Part shown: one piece after another, positions 8,672 to 17,325 of the stretch
How the letters are laid out: each line of letters opens with the position of its first letter
How positions within the stretch are numbered: the first letter of the stretch is position 1
Assembly (NCBI GenBank): GCA_046155895.1
Contig: JBJXFB010000048.1
Location: 62,001-126,000 of the forward strand
Reading direction: 5' to 3'
Origin: DASYPQ01 sp046155895
GTDB taxonomy: Bacteria; Planctomycetota; UBA1135; GCA-002686595
Length of the DNA: 64,000 nt
Notes under the pieces: model-generated
Databases searched by the model: none
What the model was told of the DNA's origin: nothing
Seen by the model: only the letters and a program-made list of their open reading frames with translations
Position numbers and translations under genes: made by a program

Positions 8672-9798
8672 TCGTCGATCGCAAGTCGGCGATTCAGGTC
8701 GGATCCGTCGCGTTCGACGATCTCGAGAGCGCGGGCCAGAGGTTCGAACAACGTCGCGCGATCCGGCGCACACAGCGTGACGTGACCGAGCTTGCGGCCC
8801 GGCGCCGCGGGCTTGTCGTAGAGATGCACGTGCGCGCCGAGGACCGCGAGCAGCGATTCGATGTCCGGCACGGTTCCGAGCAGGTTGAGCATCGCGGCAT
8901 GACATCGGGCTTTCGTCGACCCGAGAGGTAACCCGCACACGGCGCGCACGTGATTCTCGAACTGGCTCGTCTGTGCGCCATCGATCGTCCAGTGGCCGCT
9001 GTTGTGCACGCGCGGTGCGACTTCGTTGGCCCACAACTCGTCGCCGAGCTCGAAGAGTTCGAGCGCGAGAACTCCGACGTAATCGAGCGACTCCATGATG
9101 CGCCGCGCGTAGCCCTGCGCGAGACGTTCGACGGAGACGTCGATGCCTGAGGCAGGCGCGATGGTCGCGCGGAGCACGCCGCCGGCGTGGAAGTTCTCGA
9201 CCAGGGGGTAGAAGCGGATCTCGCCCTCGCGGCTGCGCACTGCGACGAGTGATAGCTCGCGCTCGAACTGCACGAACGCTTCCAATACCAATGGCCGTCC
9301 AGCCAGACGAGTCCATAACGTGATGGCGTCCCTGTCGTCGCGCAGCACGACTTGTCCCTTGCCGTCATAGCCGCCGCGTCGAGTCTTGAGCACTGCCGGC
9401 AGTACGAGAGTCGCCACTGCGCGTTCGAGATCGTCGCGCGTATCGATCGGTACAAACGGTGCGAGCGGAATCCCCAGTTCGCGCAAGAAGAGCTTCTCGA
9501 GCAGGCGATCCTGCGCGATTTCCAACGCGCGCACGGGAGGGTACATCGGCTTCGTTTCGCACGCGGCACGCAGCAGGCCGGCGTCGAGACTCTCGGTCTC
9601 GAAGGTGAGCACGTCCGAATCGTGTGCGAGCCCGCGCAGGTCGCTCAAGGAGTCGCCGCTTCCGACGATCGCGCGTGCGACGCGACCCGCGGGCTCATCC
9701 TGGCTCGCGCACAGAGTCTGCACGCGCACGCCGAGCGGATGTGCTGCGAGCGCGAGCATCCGCGCGAGTTGTCCACCGCCGACGATGCCGAGCTTCAA
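8644..9798 (-). CDS. purK: N5-carboxyaminoimidazole ribonucleotide synthase
   Basis: A 384-residue ATP-grasp enzyme, usual length for PurK. It makes N5-CAIR from AIR, ATP and bicarbonate in de novo purine biosynthesis. The N-terminus MKLGIVGGGQLARMLA is diagnostic. The ATP-grasp loop is KTRRGGYDGKGQ, and the metal and substrate site appears as NEVAPRVHNSGHWTID. The C-terminal lid includes HLYDKPAAPGRKLGHVT. It overlaps purE by four bases upstream and sbtA by 28 bases downstream, so the genes should be translationally coupled. No missing residues are evident. Confidence 0.95.
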   Translation of the reverse strand: MKLGIVGGGQLARMLALAAHPLGVRVQTLCASQDEPAGRVARAIVGSGDSLSDLRGLAHDSDVLTFETESLDAGLLRAACETKPMYPPVRALEIAQDRLLEKLFLRELGIPLAPFVPIDTRDDLERAVATLVLPAVLKTRRGGYDGKGQVVLRDDRDAITLWTRLAGRPLVLEAFVQFERELSLVAVRSREGEIRFYPLVENFHAGGVLRATIAPASGIDVSVERLAQGYARRIMESLDYVGVLALELFELGDELWANEVAPRVHNSGHWTIDGAQTSQFENHVRAVCGLPLGSTKARCHAAMLNLLGTVPDIESLLAVLGAHVHLYDKPAAPGRKLGHVTLCAPDRATLFEPLARALEIVERDGSDLNRRLAIDEWTLSNSPA

Positions 9799-10307
9799 GC
9801 CGTCGCCTCCCGTGGATCGGCGTGCGCGAGCACGGCCGCCGTCTGTGACGCACGCCAGCGCTCGAGCGCCGAGCGGACCGTCGGATCAGAGCGCGCCAAG
9901 ATCGCCGCCGCGAGCAGCGCCGCGTTGATCGCACCGCTCTTGCCGATCGCGAGTGTCCCGACAGGAATCCCGGCCGGCATCTGGACGATCGACATCAACG
10001 AGTCCATGCCGTGCAGCGCGTGCGATTCGACCGGCACGCCGAGCACCGGCAGGATCGTCTTTGCTGCGGCCATGCCAGGCAAGTGCGCCGCGCCGCCGGC
10101 GCCGGCGATCAATACGTCGAGCCCGCGCGCTTCCGCACCGCCGACCCATTCGAAGAGTCGGTCGGGCGTGCGATGCGCCGACACGACCTCGACCTCGTGC
10201 TCGATCTCAAGAGCCGTCAGCGTCGCGGAAGCGTGCCGCATCGTCTCCCAATCCGAGCGCGAGCCCATGATCACGCCAACCCGCGCACTAGCCGCGTGTT
10301 TCATCAC
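9795..10307 (-). CDS. purE: N5-carboxyaminoimidazole ribonucleotide mutase
   Basis: A 170-residue class I PurE that converts N5-CAIR to CAIR. It shows VGVIMGSRSDWETM, the SAHRTPDRLFEW motif with the catalytic His, the AGAGGAAHLPGM loop and VGTLAIGKSGAINAALLA. Length and all motifs are normal. It overlaps terC upstream and purK downstream by four bases each, in the order terC-purE-purK on the minus strand. Confidence 0.95.
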   Translation of the reverse strand: MMKHAASARVGVIMGSRSDWETMRHASATLTALEIEHEVEVVSAHRTPDRLFEWVGGAEARGLDVLIAGAGGAAHLPGMAAAKTILPVLGVPVESHALHGMDSLMSIVQMPAGIPVGTLAIGKSGAINAALLAAAILARSDPTVRSALERWRASQTAAVLAHADPREATA

Positions 10308-11263
10308 GGTACCGAGCCTTTCATGACCCGCGCGCCGTCGCTGCGACGGTTCGCGATCAGCGAGCCCACGATGGCGGCGCCAAGGATCCCGGCGATGATG
10401 CAGAGCGAGACGACGACCGGCACCTTGATTATGTCCGTCGCGATCATCTTGCTACCTACGAACACCAGGACGAACGCCAGGCCGAGCTTGAGGTAGCGGA
10501 ACTTGTCGACCACTCCCGCCAAGAGAAAGTACAGGGAGCGTAGACCGAGGATCGCGAAGATGTTCGAGGTGAACACGATGAACGGATCCTTGGTGATCGC
10601 GAAGATTGCCGGGATCGAATCCACCGCGAAGACGACATCGGTTGCCTCGACCACGAGCAACGCGAGGAACAGAGGGGTCGCGACGAGTCGTGCGCCCTGA
10701 CGCGTGAAGAACTTCGCGCCGTCGAACTCTTCGCTGACCGGGAAGAAGCGCCGGAACAGCTTCACGACCGGATTCGAGGCCGGGTCGTAATTCGCGTTGC
10801 GCTGCACGAGCAGCTTGATGCCGGTGAGCACCAAGATCGCGCCAAAGACGTAGATCGCCCAGTGGAACTTCGCCAGGAACGCACCACCGACCACGATGAA
10901 GATCGCGCGCATGATCAGCGCGCCGAGGATTCCCCAGAAGAGCACTCGGTGCTGCAGCGCGTTGGGTACCGCGAAGTACGAGAAGATGACGACGAAGACG
11001 AAGATGTTGTCCACCGAGAGCACCTTCTCGATGACGTAGCCCGTCGTGAACTCGAGCGCCCGCTCGGGTCCGTACCCAACGTGGACGCCGAGCGCGAACA
11101 ACGCGGCGAGTCCCACCCACACCGCACTCCAGATCGCAGCCTCCTTGAGCGAAATCGAGTGTGCCTTGCGATGGAAGACGCCCAGGTCCAGCGCGAGCAT
11201 CGACAGGACGAAGACGAAGAAGCCACCCCACAGCAGAGGCGAGCCTATGGATTCAGTGAGCAT
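10304..11263 (-). CDS. TerC/Alx family integral membrane protein
   Basis: A 319-residue membrane protein with about nine hydrophobic segments. Family motifs are LALDLGVFHRKAH in the first helix region, EKVLSVDNIFVFV and VEATDVVFAVDSIPAIFAIT, which carry the acidic intramembrane residues thought to bind metal. Alx/TerC proteins export manganese or support metal loading of exported proteins. Placement between hpf and purE in one operon is unusual. The 26-base gap to hpf leaves no space for a manganese riboswitch directly in front of this gene. Confidence 0.9.
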   Translation of the reverse strand: MLTESIGSPLLWGGFFVFVLSMLALDLGVFHRKAHSISLKEAAIWSAVWVGLAALFALGVHVGYGPERALEFTTGYVIEKVLSVDNIFVFVVIFSYFAVPNALQHRVLFWGILGALIMRAIFIVVGGAFLAKFHWAIYVFGAILVLTGIKLLVQRNANYDPASNPVVKLFRRFFPVSEEFDGAKFFTRQGARLVATPLFLALLVVEATDVVFAVDSIPAIFAITKDPFIVFTSNIFAILGLRSLYFLLAGVVDKFRYLKLGLAFVLVFVGSKMIATDIIKVPVVVSLCIIAGILGAAIVGSLIANRRSDGARVMKGSVP

Positions 11264-11289
11264 GGTGAGTGAGTTCTGGGGTCAGGGTT

Positions 11290-11652
11290 TCAACGACGAC
11301 GCAGCGTGCGCGCACGCTCGGGCAGCATGTCGCGGTGCCCGTGGGCGTGACCGTTCGCGCGCTCCAGCGCGCGACCGATCGAGCGACCGAGGCGATCCGA
11401 CGCACGGTCGATCGCTGTGGACAGACTCGAGTCGGCGTCGGTGACTCTCACGTCTTTCAACCGCCGACCACGCACCCGCAGGCTGACGCGCTTGTCGACG
11501 CCACCCCGCGGGCCGTTCGCATCCGCGAGCTGAGCCCAGACATGGCTCACCTCGTCGCCGAAGCGACCCAAGGCAAAGGCCAAACGGCGTTCGAGGCGTT
11601 CGCGCAGGTCGAGTGTGGCCGCTACTCCGCTCCAGTACACTTGCAGCTTCAT
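11290..11652 (-). CDS. HPF/RaiA-like ribosome hibernation factor
   Basis: A 120-residue basic protein starting MKLQVYWSG at 11652, with AAAGGAGA upstream at good spacing. The order of features fits the S30AE/HPF fold: an N-terminal beta-alpha unit, a long amphipathic helix (LRERLERRLAFALGRF), a beta strand VSHVWAQLADANG, a second VSLRVRGRRLKDVRVTDAD and a helix with regular Arg (AIDRASDRLGRSIGRALERA). Such proteins bind the 30S decoding centre and inactivate ribosomes in stationary phase. The C-terminus is short, so it would be a short HPF or YfiA type. It is the first gene of the operon running to sbtB. Confidence 0.75.
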   Translation of the reverse strand: MKLQVYWSGVAATLDLRERLERRLAFALGRFGDEVSHVWAQLADANGPRGGVDKRVSLRVRGRRLKDVRVTDADSSLSTAIDRASDRLGRSIGRALERANGHAHGHRDMLPERARTLRRR

Positions 11653-11755
11653 CACAGGTCTCCTTTGAGGTCGATGGTGGACACGGGCAATCATCGGCTC
11701 GGCGCCAACCGTCGACAATTTGATAGTTTCTTTGGTATCGTTCGATAAACTCGAC
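11653..11755. promoter_or_regulatory. Divergent promoter region between hpf operon and nhaR
   Basis: This 103-base region must contain the promoters for the six-gene minus-strand operon and for the LysR-type gene on the plus strand. It is AT-richer than its surroundings around 11718-11750 and contains the palindrome TATCG-TT-CGATA (11736-11747) near the nhaR start. A LysR-type regulator usually binds such a site next to its own promoter. That this palindrome is the operator is inference. Confidence 0.45.
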
Positions 11756-12673
11756 ATGACTCCCGCGCTGGAATGGCTGAACTACCACCACCTGCTGTAT
11801 TTCTGGAACGTCGCCCGCGAAGGCAGCGTGGCGCGTGCAGCCGAGCGGCTGAAGCTGACCCACCCGACCATCAGCGCGCAGGTCCGGGAACTCGAGGTCG
11901 CACTGGGCGAGAAGCTCTTCGTGCGCGTCGGTCGTGGGCTCGAGCTGACCGAGATGGGACGCGTCGTGTATCGATACGCCGACGAGATCTTCTCGCTCGG
12001 ACGTGAACTCGTCGACACGGTCAAGGGCCGCCCGACCGGTCGACCCTTGCGGCTCGCGGTCGGCGTCGACGGGGTGCTGCCCAAGTTGCTCGTGCGCCGC
12101 TTGCTCGAGCCCGCGATGCGCGGGCCGGATCCCGTGCGCCTCGTCGTGCACGAAGCACCGGCGCGTGAACTCTTCGCTCGTCTCTCGCAACACTCGCTCG
12201 ACGTCGTGCTCAGCGACTCGCCTCTGCCGCCCGCTGCGCGCATCAAGGCCTACGCGCACCTCCTGGGTGAGTGCGGAGTGACCTGGTTCGCGGTCGAGAG
12301 CATTCAGAAGCGCGCCAAGCGCAGCTTTCCGCGCTCACTGGGCGTGGAGCCGATGATCCTGCCGACCGAGGACACGGCGTTACGGCGCGCGCTCGAGCCG
12401 TGGTTCGAGCGCCAAGGCATTCGCCCGCAGATCGTGGCCGAAATCGCCGATAGCGCGTTGATCAAGGCCTTCGGTCAGAACGGGCTCGGCATCTTCCCGG
12501 CGCCGTCGGCGGTCGAGCGCGAGGTCCAGGACCAGTACGACGTCCGCATCGTCGGACGCAGCGAGGATCTGCGCGAACGATTTTGGGCGATCTCGGTGGA
12601 GCGACGCATCAAGAACCCCGCGGTTGCTGCGATCAGCGAGGCGGCGCGCGACCAATTGTTCGCCGATTCGTGA
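11756..12673 (+). CDS. nhaR: LysR-family transcriptional regulator, NhaR type
   Basis: A 305-residue protein starting MTPALEWLNYHHLLYFW, the near-invariant NhaR N-terminus. The winged helix-turn-helix spans about residues 8-65 (VARAAERLKLTHPTISAQVRELE as recognition region) and an effector-binding domain of normal length follows. NhaR in enterobacteria activates the sodium/proton antiporter gene nhaA in response to sodium. No nhaA is present here. The divergent operon ends in a sodium-coupled bicarbonate transporter gene, so control of that operon by sodium or by a carbon signal is a reasonable inference. Confidence 0.85.
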   Translation: MTPALEWLNYHHLLYFWNVAREGSVARAAERLKLTHPTISAQVRELEVALGEKLFVRVGRGLELTEMGRVVYRYADEIFSLGRELVDTVKGRPTGRPLRLAVGVDGVLPKLLVRRLLEPAMRGPDPVRLVVHEAPARELFARLSQHSLDVVLSDSPLPPAARIKAYAHLLGECGVTWFAVESIQKRAKRSFPRSLGVEPMILPTEDTALRRALEPWFERQGIRPQIVAEIADSALIKAFGQNGLGIFPAPSAVEREVQDQYDVRIVGRSEDLRERFWAISVERRIKNPAVAAISEAARDQLFADS

Positions 12674-13278
12674 TCCGCGCGGGACCGCGGAAGTTCCACG
12701 ACATGAGCAGCGCCGTCGGACGTCGCTCGGGCCCTCACCTCCTCCAAAGCTTTGGGAGCTATCGAACATCGGAGTAGTTCCTTTCGTGCGGATCGGGCGC
12801 TGCATGCACTGCTCGTGCAAGGAGCTTCGGGCGCGAGTGGCAACTCGGCCGAACCATCGATCTTGACGGCCGGGGAGATTCGATCCTAGATGGGCGACCC
12901 CCCGCTCGTGATGAGCTCTCCCGCCTACGAACTCCCCAGGACTTGCGACCTGACCAGATGGAGCCCCTCGGTCGGGCTTGCGCGCCAGTTGGTACCCCCG
13001 GCGGGAATCGAACCTGCAACCTCGACTTTGGGAAACCGGGAGCCAGACGCAGAAGCGTCTGTCGTTGAACAAGTTACGAGCGCGGCGGCGACGTCCCCAG
13101 CAGAATCCCCAGTACCTGCGCAAGCTGCGAACCGGTGCCAGAGCGTGCATGTTCTACCCGGGGACTGCCACCTCCGCTTGCGTGGAGGACGGGAACAGGC
13201 TCACGAGTGCTGGCATGCGAGGTCGCGGGAGAATCTGACCCTCGCGATCCGCCATCGGCGATGGACCACGCATGATCC
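12674..13278. other. 600-bp intergenic region with a tRNA-like stretch
   Basis: No protein gene is supported. On the minus strand, ending with an encoded ACCA at 12990, lies a tRNA 3'-half-like sequence: T-arm GCAGG-TTCGATT-CCCGC preceded by TTTCCCAAAGTCGAGGTT. Upstream of that is a perfect hairpin AGACGC-AGAA-GCGTCT (13045-13060). I could not find a matching 5' acceptor strand, so it is either decayed or not a standard tRNA. Confidence 0.45.
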
Positions 13279-13959
13279 TCAAAACGCACGCTTGAACGAC
13301 GTCCCGTCGAAGCGATAGACCCCGTAGGGATCACCGACGAACAGCATTTCACCGCTCCGAGTCTTGTAGATCTTCCGAATCCCCTCGCACGGCATGCCGT
13401 GCTCCTTGGTGAAGTTCGTGAACGTCCCCTTGCGGATCGGGTCGGTCTTCGATGGTGCGTACCTCCAGACGCCGGAGTAGGCCGTGCCGAGCCAGAGGTT
13501 GCCGTCGTCGTCTTCCGAGATCGCGAACGCACGGTCCAGCGAGTTGCCGTCGACGTCCTCGGATCGGAGCTTGTGCACAGCGGTGAAGTGAACGACTTCC
13601 TTCCCGTCGTAGGCGTAGACGCCCTTGCCATTGTCAGCAATCCAGAGGATTCCACGGCTGTCCATGTGGTAGCCGCGAATCCCGACATCGCGGGGCTCGT
13701 CGGCGCGACCCATCCGATCGCGGCCGATGATGTCGAACGACTCGCCGTCGTAGCCGAAGGCCGCTTCCCAGGTTCCGAACCACAGTTTCCCAGCGTTGCC
13801 GTGCATTACGCGCGAGGTCAGCGGAAAGTACCGGTGGCGGTCAGAGGGCGGTTCGACCCGGAATCTGCCTTCCCGCACACCACAAGCTCCAACTGCGGGG
13901 GCAGTACCCTGCCCGACGGTCCGCCCGACCGCGATCACACTTGAACGAAGAAGTTCCAC
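13279..13959 (-). pseudogene. Two-component-regulator-propeller-like protein, probably truncated
   Basis: The frame encodes about 226 residues; the part after about residue 50 has four propeller repeats of the Reg_prop/ligand-binding sensor type: GKLWFGTWEAAFGYDG, GILWIADNGKGVYAYDG, GNLWLGTAYSGVWRYA and a final GEMLFVGDPYGVYRFDG. Full-length relatives have more repeats or an attached signalling domain and start with a signal peptide. Here the first 50 residues look like unrelated translated intergenic sequence, with no signal peptide and only a weak GTG start. I read it as a 5'-truncated remnant, though a short intact protein starting at the internal MHGNAGKLWFG is possible. Confidence 0.5.
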
Positions 13960-14140
13960 GCCGATCGCATGGCACTCGCTCGTTCGCTGGAGGAACGCGT
14001 CCTCGTCGCAAACTTCGTACGCTCAACGCATTACTGCTTGGCACAGCAGGTCGAGGGTCGCGCAATACCTGCGACCGCTGGCCTGGAATCACGCGTGAAT
14101 CCACGCTTCGAGAGCGGGCGACTCCAAGGAGTGGATCCGT

Positions 14141-14372
14141 ACAACTCCGCTTCCGATAACGAGTTGTGTGGTGGGCTACACTGGATTTGAACCAGCAACT
14201 TCCACGCTGTGAAGGCCTCTCGACGCACCGGCTCTGAGCAATGCAAACCCAGGAATTGAAGGGAACTTGCGGCAGTCTAGCGAGGCACTTCGTCAGTCTC
14301 AAGCGGTCGCATCCACAAGCACCTCTTGGCACTCACAGGCGAGGTGTCGCGCAGAAAGTGTGGACGATCCAC
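14141..14372 (-). repeat. Intergenic repeat unit, copy 2
   Basis: It has the same architecture as the unit at 6937-7173. On the minus strand the hairpin GTGGA-TCG-TCCAC (14372-14360) comes first, then 109 bases, an 82-nt tRNA-like sequence ending CCA at 14169, and a stem-loop ACAACTC...GAGTTGT at 14167-14141. The distance from hairpin to CCA equals that in copy 1, although the sequence between has diverged by many substitutions. The closing stem-loops differ completely in sequence but occupy the same place. Confidence 0.6.
14169..14250 (-). ncRNA. 82-nt tRNA-like sequence, copy 2
   Basis: The ends match copy 1 (GGGTTTG at the 5' end, GTAGCCC-ACCA at the 3' end), as do the T-arm GCTGG-TTCAAAT-CCAGT and the variable-arm-like TTCAC-AGC-GTGGAA. 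The central part, where an anticodon arm would lie, differs from copy 1 but could form a similar hairpin with an eight-base loop. One T-loop base differs (A for G). It is not convincing as a translating tRNA because a D-arm is missing. Confidence 0.35.
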
Positions 14373-14551
14373 GGGACGATCGACAGGCCGAGCCGGCCAG
14401 TTGAGTCGTCCTCATCGGGGGCGAATATCACGTCCGCAATCGCCTCATCGTGTGGAACTTCGCAGTGCACTAGGCGGAGCACATCGAAGATGGGGAGACG
14501 GTTACGTGCACGCTGGGCATCCACTTCTTCACCTTCACGCGGTGCCACACG

Positions 14552-15511
14552 ATGGGCGCCCCGGTTGCAGCAACGAACATGAGGACGGCACGGCGCCGGG
14601 GAAGGGGGGCGGGTCGGGGATCAACTAGGATCAGGACGCGCGCCTACGTTCGCGGATTCCTCCGCCCAGCGTTCTCATTCTCAGGTTGGCCCATCTTGCC
14701 CCTTGCAATTGCGACATCCTTCGTGGTATGCCAATTTGGCATGCCCCCAGATCGCGCACCACCAGACTCCAGTGAATCGTCCCCTGAAGCCGACGGATTG
14801 CCCGGCGGGTTGCGCGACCCAACGCGCCCCGTCCAACAGTCAACCTTGCAGCCTCCCAGCGACGATCGTAGCCTGCCGCACGTTGCGCCCCTCGCCCGTG
14901 AAGCGGCGGTGCCTGAGGAAGAAGTCACGTTGACGACGGCACAAGCAGCTACGTCCCCGACGGTCGAGCTCCTCTCCTTCGTTTCCAAGGGGTCAGGAAC
15001 CGCGGCGAGCGAGGCACTTCGGCGCTACCTTCGCCAAGCCAGCGTTCAGGACGACCGAGTTGGTACTCTTCCAGTCCTCTACCGCATCGCACACGACCTC
15101 TCCTGCGTGGCCGAAGGCACCCCCTCGAGAGAAGCCGCACTCGCAGTGTGCCGCCGGATGATAGCCATCGACCCGGAGAACGTTCCGGCGTACGGCCTTG
15201 CGGCTCAAACCCTCGGTTTGCTGAGGCGCCACGAGGAAGCGTGCGCCTACACAGCGGAGATCGTGCGCCGCGAGCCGACCAATCCTCGTGCACACTCGAC
15301 GCATGCGCTGATGCTTGAGAGCGGGGGAAGGCCGGCCGAGGCCAAGCAGGAACTCTACAAGGCAGCGCAGTTGTTCATGGACAACGAAATGCCGGCCGAC
15401 GCGCTCCAGGCGATTTCCCTGCTCGACGAGCTCTGTCCCGACGACAAGGCCACACAGGAGCTACGCCGGGCGGCGCGCGCGATGCAGCAGCGCACCAAGC
15501 GCGCGCGCTAG
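14552..15511 (+). CDS. Membrane-anchored TPR protein
   Basis: Up to 319 residues. One hydrophobic segment (about residues 45-60, WPILPLAIATSFVVCQFG) acts as membrane anchor or uncleaved signal. A Pro/Ser-rich linker (about 65-125) precedes a helical repeat domain (about 130-319) with TPR spacing, for example AALAVCRRMIAIDPENVPAYGLAAQTLGLLRR and the following EACAYTAEIVRREPTNPRAHS. The real start may be one of the later codons, since the first 40 residues are Arg-rich and resemble shifted intergenic sequence. TPR domains mediate protein binding. The partner is unknown. It converges with the gene that ends at 15546. Confidence 0.55.
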   Translation: MGAPVAATNMRTARRRGRGAGRGSTRIRTRAYVRGFLRPAFSFSGWPILPLAIATSFVVCQFGMPPDRAPPDSSESSPEADGLPGGLRDPTRPVQQSTLQPPSDDRSLPHVAPLAREAAVPEEEVTLTTAQAATSPTVELLSFVSKGSGTAASEALRRYLRQASVQDDRVGTLPVLYRIAHDLSCVAEGTPSREAALAVCRRMIAIDPENVPAYGLAAQTLGLLRRHEEACAYTAEIVRREPTNPRAHSTHALMLESGGRPAEAKQELYKAAQLFMDNEMPADALQAISLLDELCPDDKATQELRRAARAMQQRTKRAR

Positions 15512-15545
15512 CCTCTTCGCGGCAATACGCTCACGCCGGCGCTCC

Positions 15546-16439
15546 TCAGGCGGAGGCTCGAAGAGTTGCATCTACAATTCTTTTCAGCGAGAGTCGCGCC
15601 AAGACTTCTCTCTTCTTCGTCAGATACCCAGACACTGCGTCGGCATCCTCGATCCCGATTGACCTTGCGATATCTATGGGGCGATACCCGATGAGCACTC
15701 GTACGGCGGCTCGCATCATCTTGCCGCTTCCGTCGAGGCCATTGGCGCCAAGCTCCTCAAGAATCGCCACCTCCAATCGATCTCGCGGAACACAGGAGGC
15801 CACGCGCTGCCGCTTGTGCCATCCGACCGGAAGCTGGTAGTTGCGGGGCCGAGGAACGCGCGCCTTCAGCAGATCGTGGCCGGGAGCAAGGTACCCTCCC
15901 CATCTCGCAAAACGGAACATGGCGTACTGCGCCTCCTCGAAGGGCCATGTCTTCGCTAGCCGTTGGTAGGTGTGCTTGTCGATCTTGGGAAGCCCCTTCA
16001 ATAGCAAGCCAAAGGTTTCCTCCACAGTCGGAGACTTCGGCTCGGGCTGACGCTTCCTCTGTTCTTCCTTCGAACGTTTGATCGCGATGATGCGAGCAGC
16101 ACCCGCTGCGTAGCGCCTGATGACCTCGGCCGCCGACTCGGAGGCATCGACCTCCTTCGCGCGCGAATAGAAGGGGTCGAGGCCCTGAAGGATCGCCAAC
16201 GTGCAGGCTTGCTGAACATCTCTCGCTTCGCTCCGCATGAACCCGAACATGCCTGAGGGCGAGAGCACCCTCGACACCGCCGGCCCGACGATGTCCTCGA
16301 TGAACTTGAGGACTTCAGGTTCTCTCGGATGCACCAACTTGCGCCGCCGATGATCAAGAACCTCCCAGAGAAGAGCCCGGCTGGGCTCTTCCTCACTCCG
16401 GTCTGGGCTGTTCGGGCGCATGCATGCCTGGGATACCAT
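15546..16439 (-). CDS. Unknown protein with sigma-factor-like layout
   Basis: About 297 residues from the ATG at 16439 (MVSQAC) or 291 from 16421 (MRPNSP). I reject the longer frame to 16748 because it runs antisense through the leader of the ACT gene and looks non-coding there. Residues 30-120 are helical and contain FMRSEARDVQQACTLAILQGL, reminiscent of sigma region 2. The C-terminus IDIARSIGIEDADAVSGYLTKKREVLARL resembles a helix-turn-helix. A basic middle part contains RPRNYQLPVGWHKRQR. It may be a divergent sigma factor or another DNA-binding protein; I cannot assign a family. Confidence 0.5.
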   Translation of the reverse strand: MVSQACMRPNSPDRSEEEPSRALLWEVLDHRRRKLVHPREPEVLKFIEDIVGPAVSRVLSPSGMFGFMRSEARDVQQACTLAILQGLDPFYSRAKEVDASESAAEVIRRYAAGAARIIAIKRSKEEQRKRQPEPKSPTVEETFGLLLKGLPKIDKHTYQRLAKTWPFEEAQYAMFRFARWGGYLAPGHDLLKARVPRPRNYQLPVGWHKRQRVASCVPRDRLEVAILEELGANGLDGSGKMMRAAVRVLIGYRPIDIARSIGIEDADAVSGYLTKKREVLARLSLKRIVDATLRASA

Positions 16440-16686
16440 GGACCACGAGTTCCAGGGAGTTGGTCCCGAACGCAATCCATCGGGGCACCGGGTTCGCCTA
16501 GACCTCGTCTTGAATGTCATCCGGGCACTGATCCATTCCCGCCACGGGCCGATTCCTTGCTTCCGCTCGAACTCACTCGGAACAGGGAGGAGCAAGCTTT
16601 CGGACCACAGCGACAAGTACCTGTTGCGCAGCCATACCGACTGCCGGAAGTACCGAGAGACCCGAATGAGAAGCAAGGTGAACGAC

Positions 16687-17325
16687 ATGAAATCCGCCGT
16701 CCTGGTTACCCTGTCCGAGAACAAGCACTGGATCACGCACGACGTCACGGACCTGCTCCGCCGCGAAGGCGCGACCCTTGTGCAGAGCTACACGACGAAG
16801 CTCGGCAGTCTCTACGGTGAGCAGTTCCAGTTCGAAGCCCGTGAGGTGGATCTCGAACACATCCGTGTAGCCGTGACCACGGAACTTCCCCGGGATTGGA
16901 ACATCATCCTGCGGGAGTGCGAACCTGCTCCTGCAACGCCCAAGGAGAATGTGCACAAGCTCACGATCTACGCGTTCGATCAACCGGGAGTCGTGCAACA
17001 AGTGACGCGCGCCGTGTCTTCCTCCGATATTGACATCCTGGGGATGGCTGGCTGCCAGTACCCCGCTCCCCACGTCGGCGGTCACCTCTTCGTTCTTGAG
17101 ATCACGCTTGACGTTCCTCGCGGCTCCGCCGCAAGAGCGCTTCGATCGGCAATGGCAACGATCGTCGACGCCAATGGTTGGGACTTTGATCTGGAGGCGA
17201 TGGATTCGTCGGACGCACAATCCGCCTCCTTGCCGTTCCCCCCGTCCCGAGCAACGGCCGAACACTCTCTGCAACTGATCCCGGGTGGATTGCACAGGTC
17301 ATCGCGACAGCAAGTAGCTGGCTAG
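16687..17325 (+). CDS. ACT-domain protein, GcvR-like
   Basis: A 212-residue cytosolic protein. The start MKSAVLVTLSENKHW at 16687 has AAGGTG seven bases upstream. Two ACT-like domains are visible. The first (about residues 1-72) has the glycine-cleavage-repressor-like opening AVLVTLSENKHWITHDVTDLLRREGATL. The second (about 85-165) has HKLTIYAFDQPGVVQQVTRAVSSSDIDILGM. ACT domains bind small ligands, usually amino acids, and regulate enzymes or transcription factors. The C-terminal 45 residues are low-complexity Ser/Gln-rich and may be disordered. It stands alone, with a start about 250 bases downstream of the oppositely directed gene. Confidence 0.7.
   Translation: MKSAVLVTLSENKHWITHDVTDLLRREGATLVQSYTTKLGSLYGEQFQFEAREVDLEHIRVAVTTELPRDWNIILRECEPAPATPKENVHKLTIYAFDQPGVVQQVTRAVSSSDIDILGMAGCQYPAPHVGGHLFVLEITLDVPRGSAARALRSAMATIVDANGWDFDLEAMDSSDAQSASLPFPPSRATAEHSLQLIPGGLHRSSRQQVAG

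Larger units (their letters stand above)
13960..14551. other. Intergenic region containing repeat copy 2
   Basis: About 590 bases without a supported protein gene. It holds the second copy of the intergenic repeat (14141-14372). The rest shows nothing I can name. Confidence 0.5.

Noticed and set aside
16440..16748. N-terminal extension of the 15546-16439 gene
   Set aside because: It is antisense to the leader and start of the ACT gene and lacks coherent sequence.
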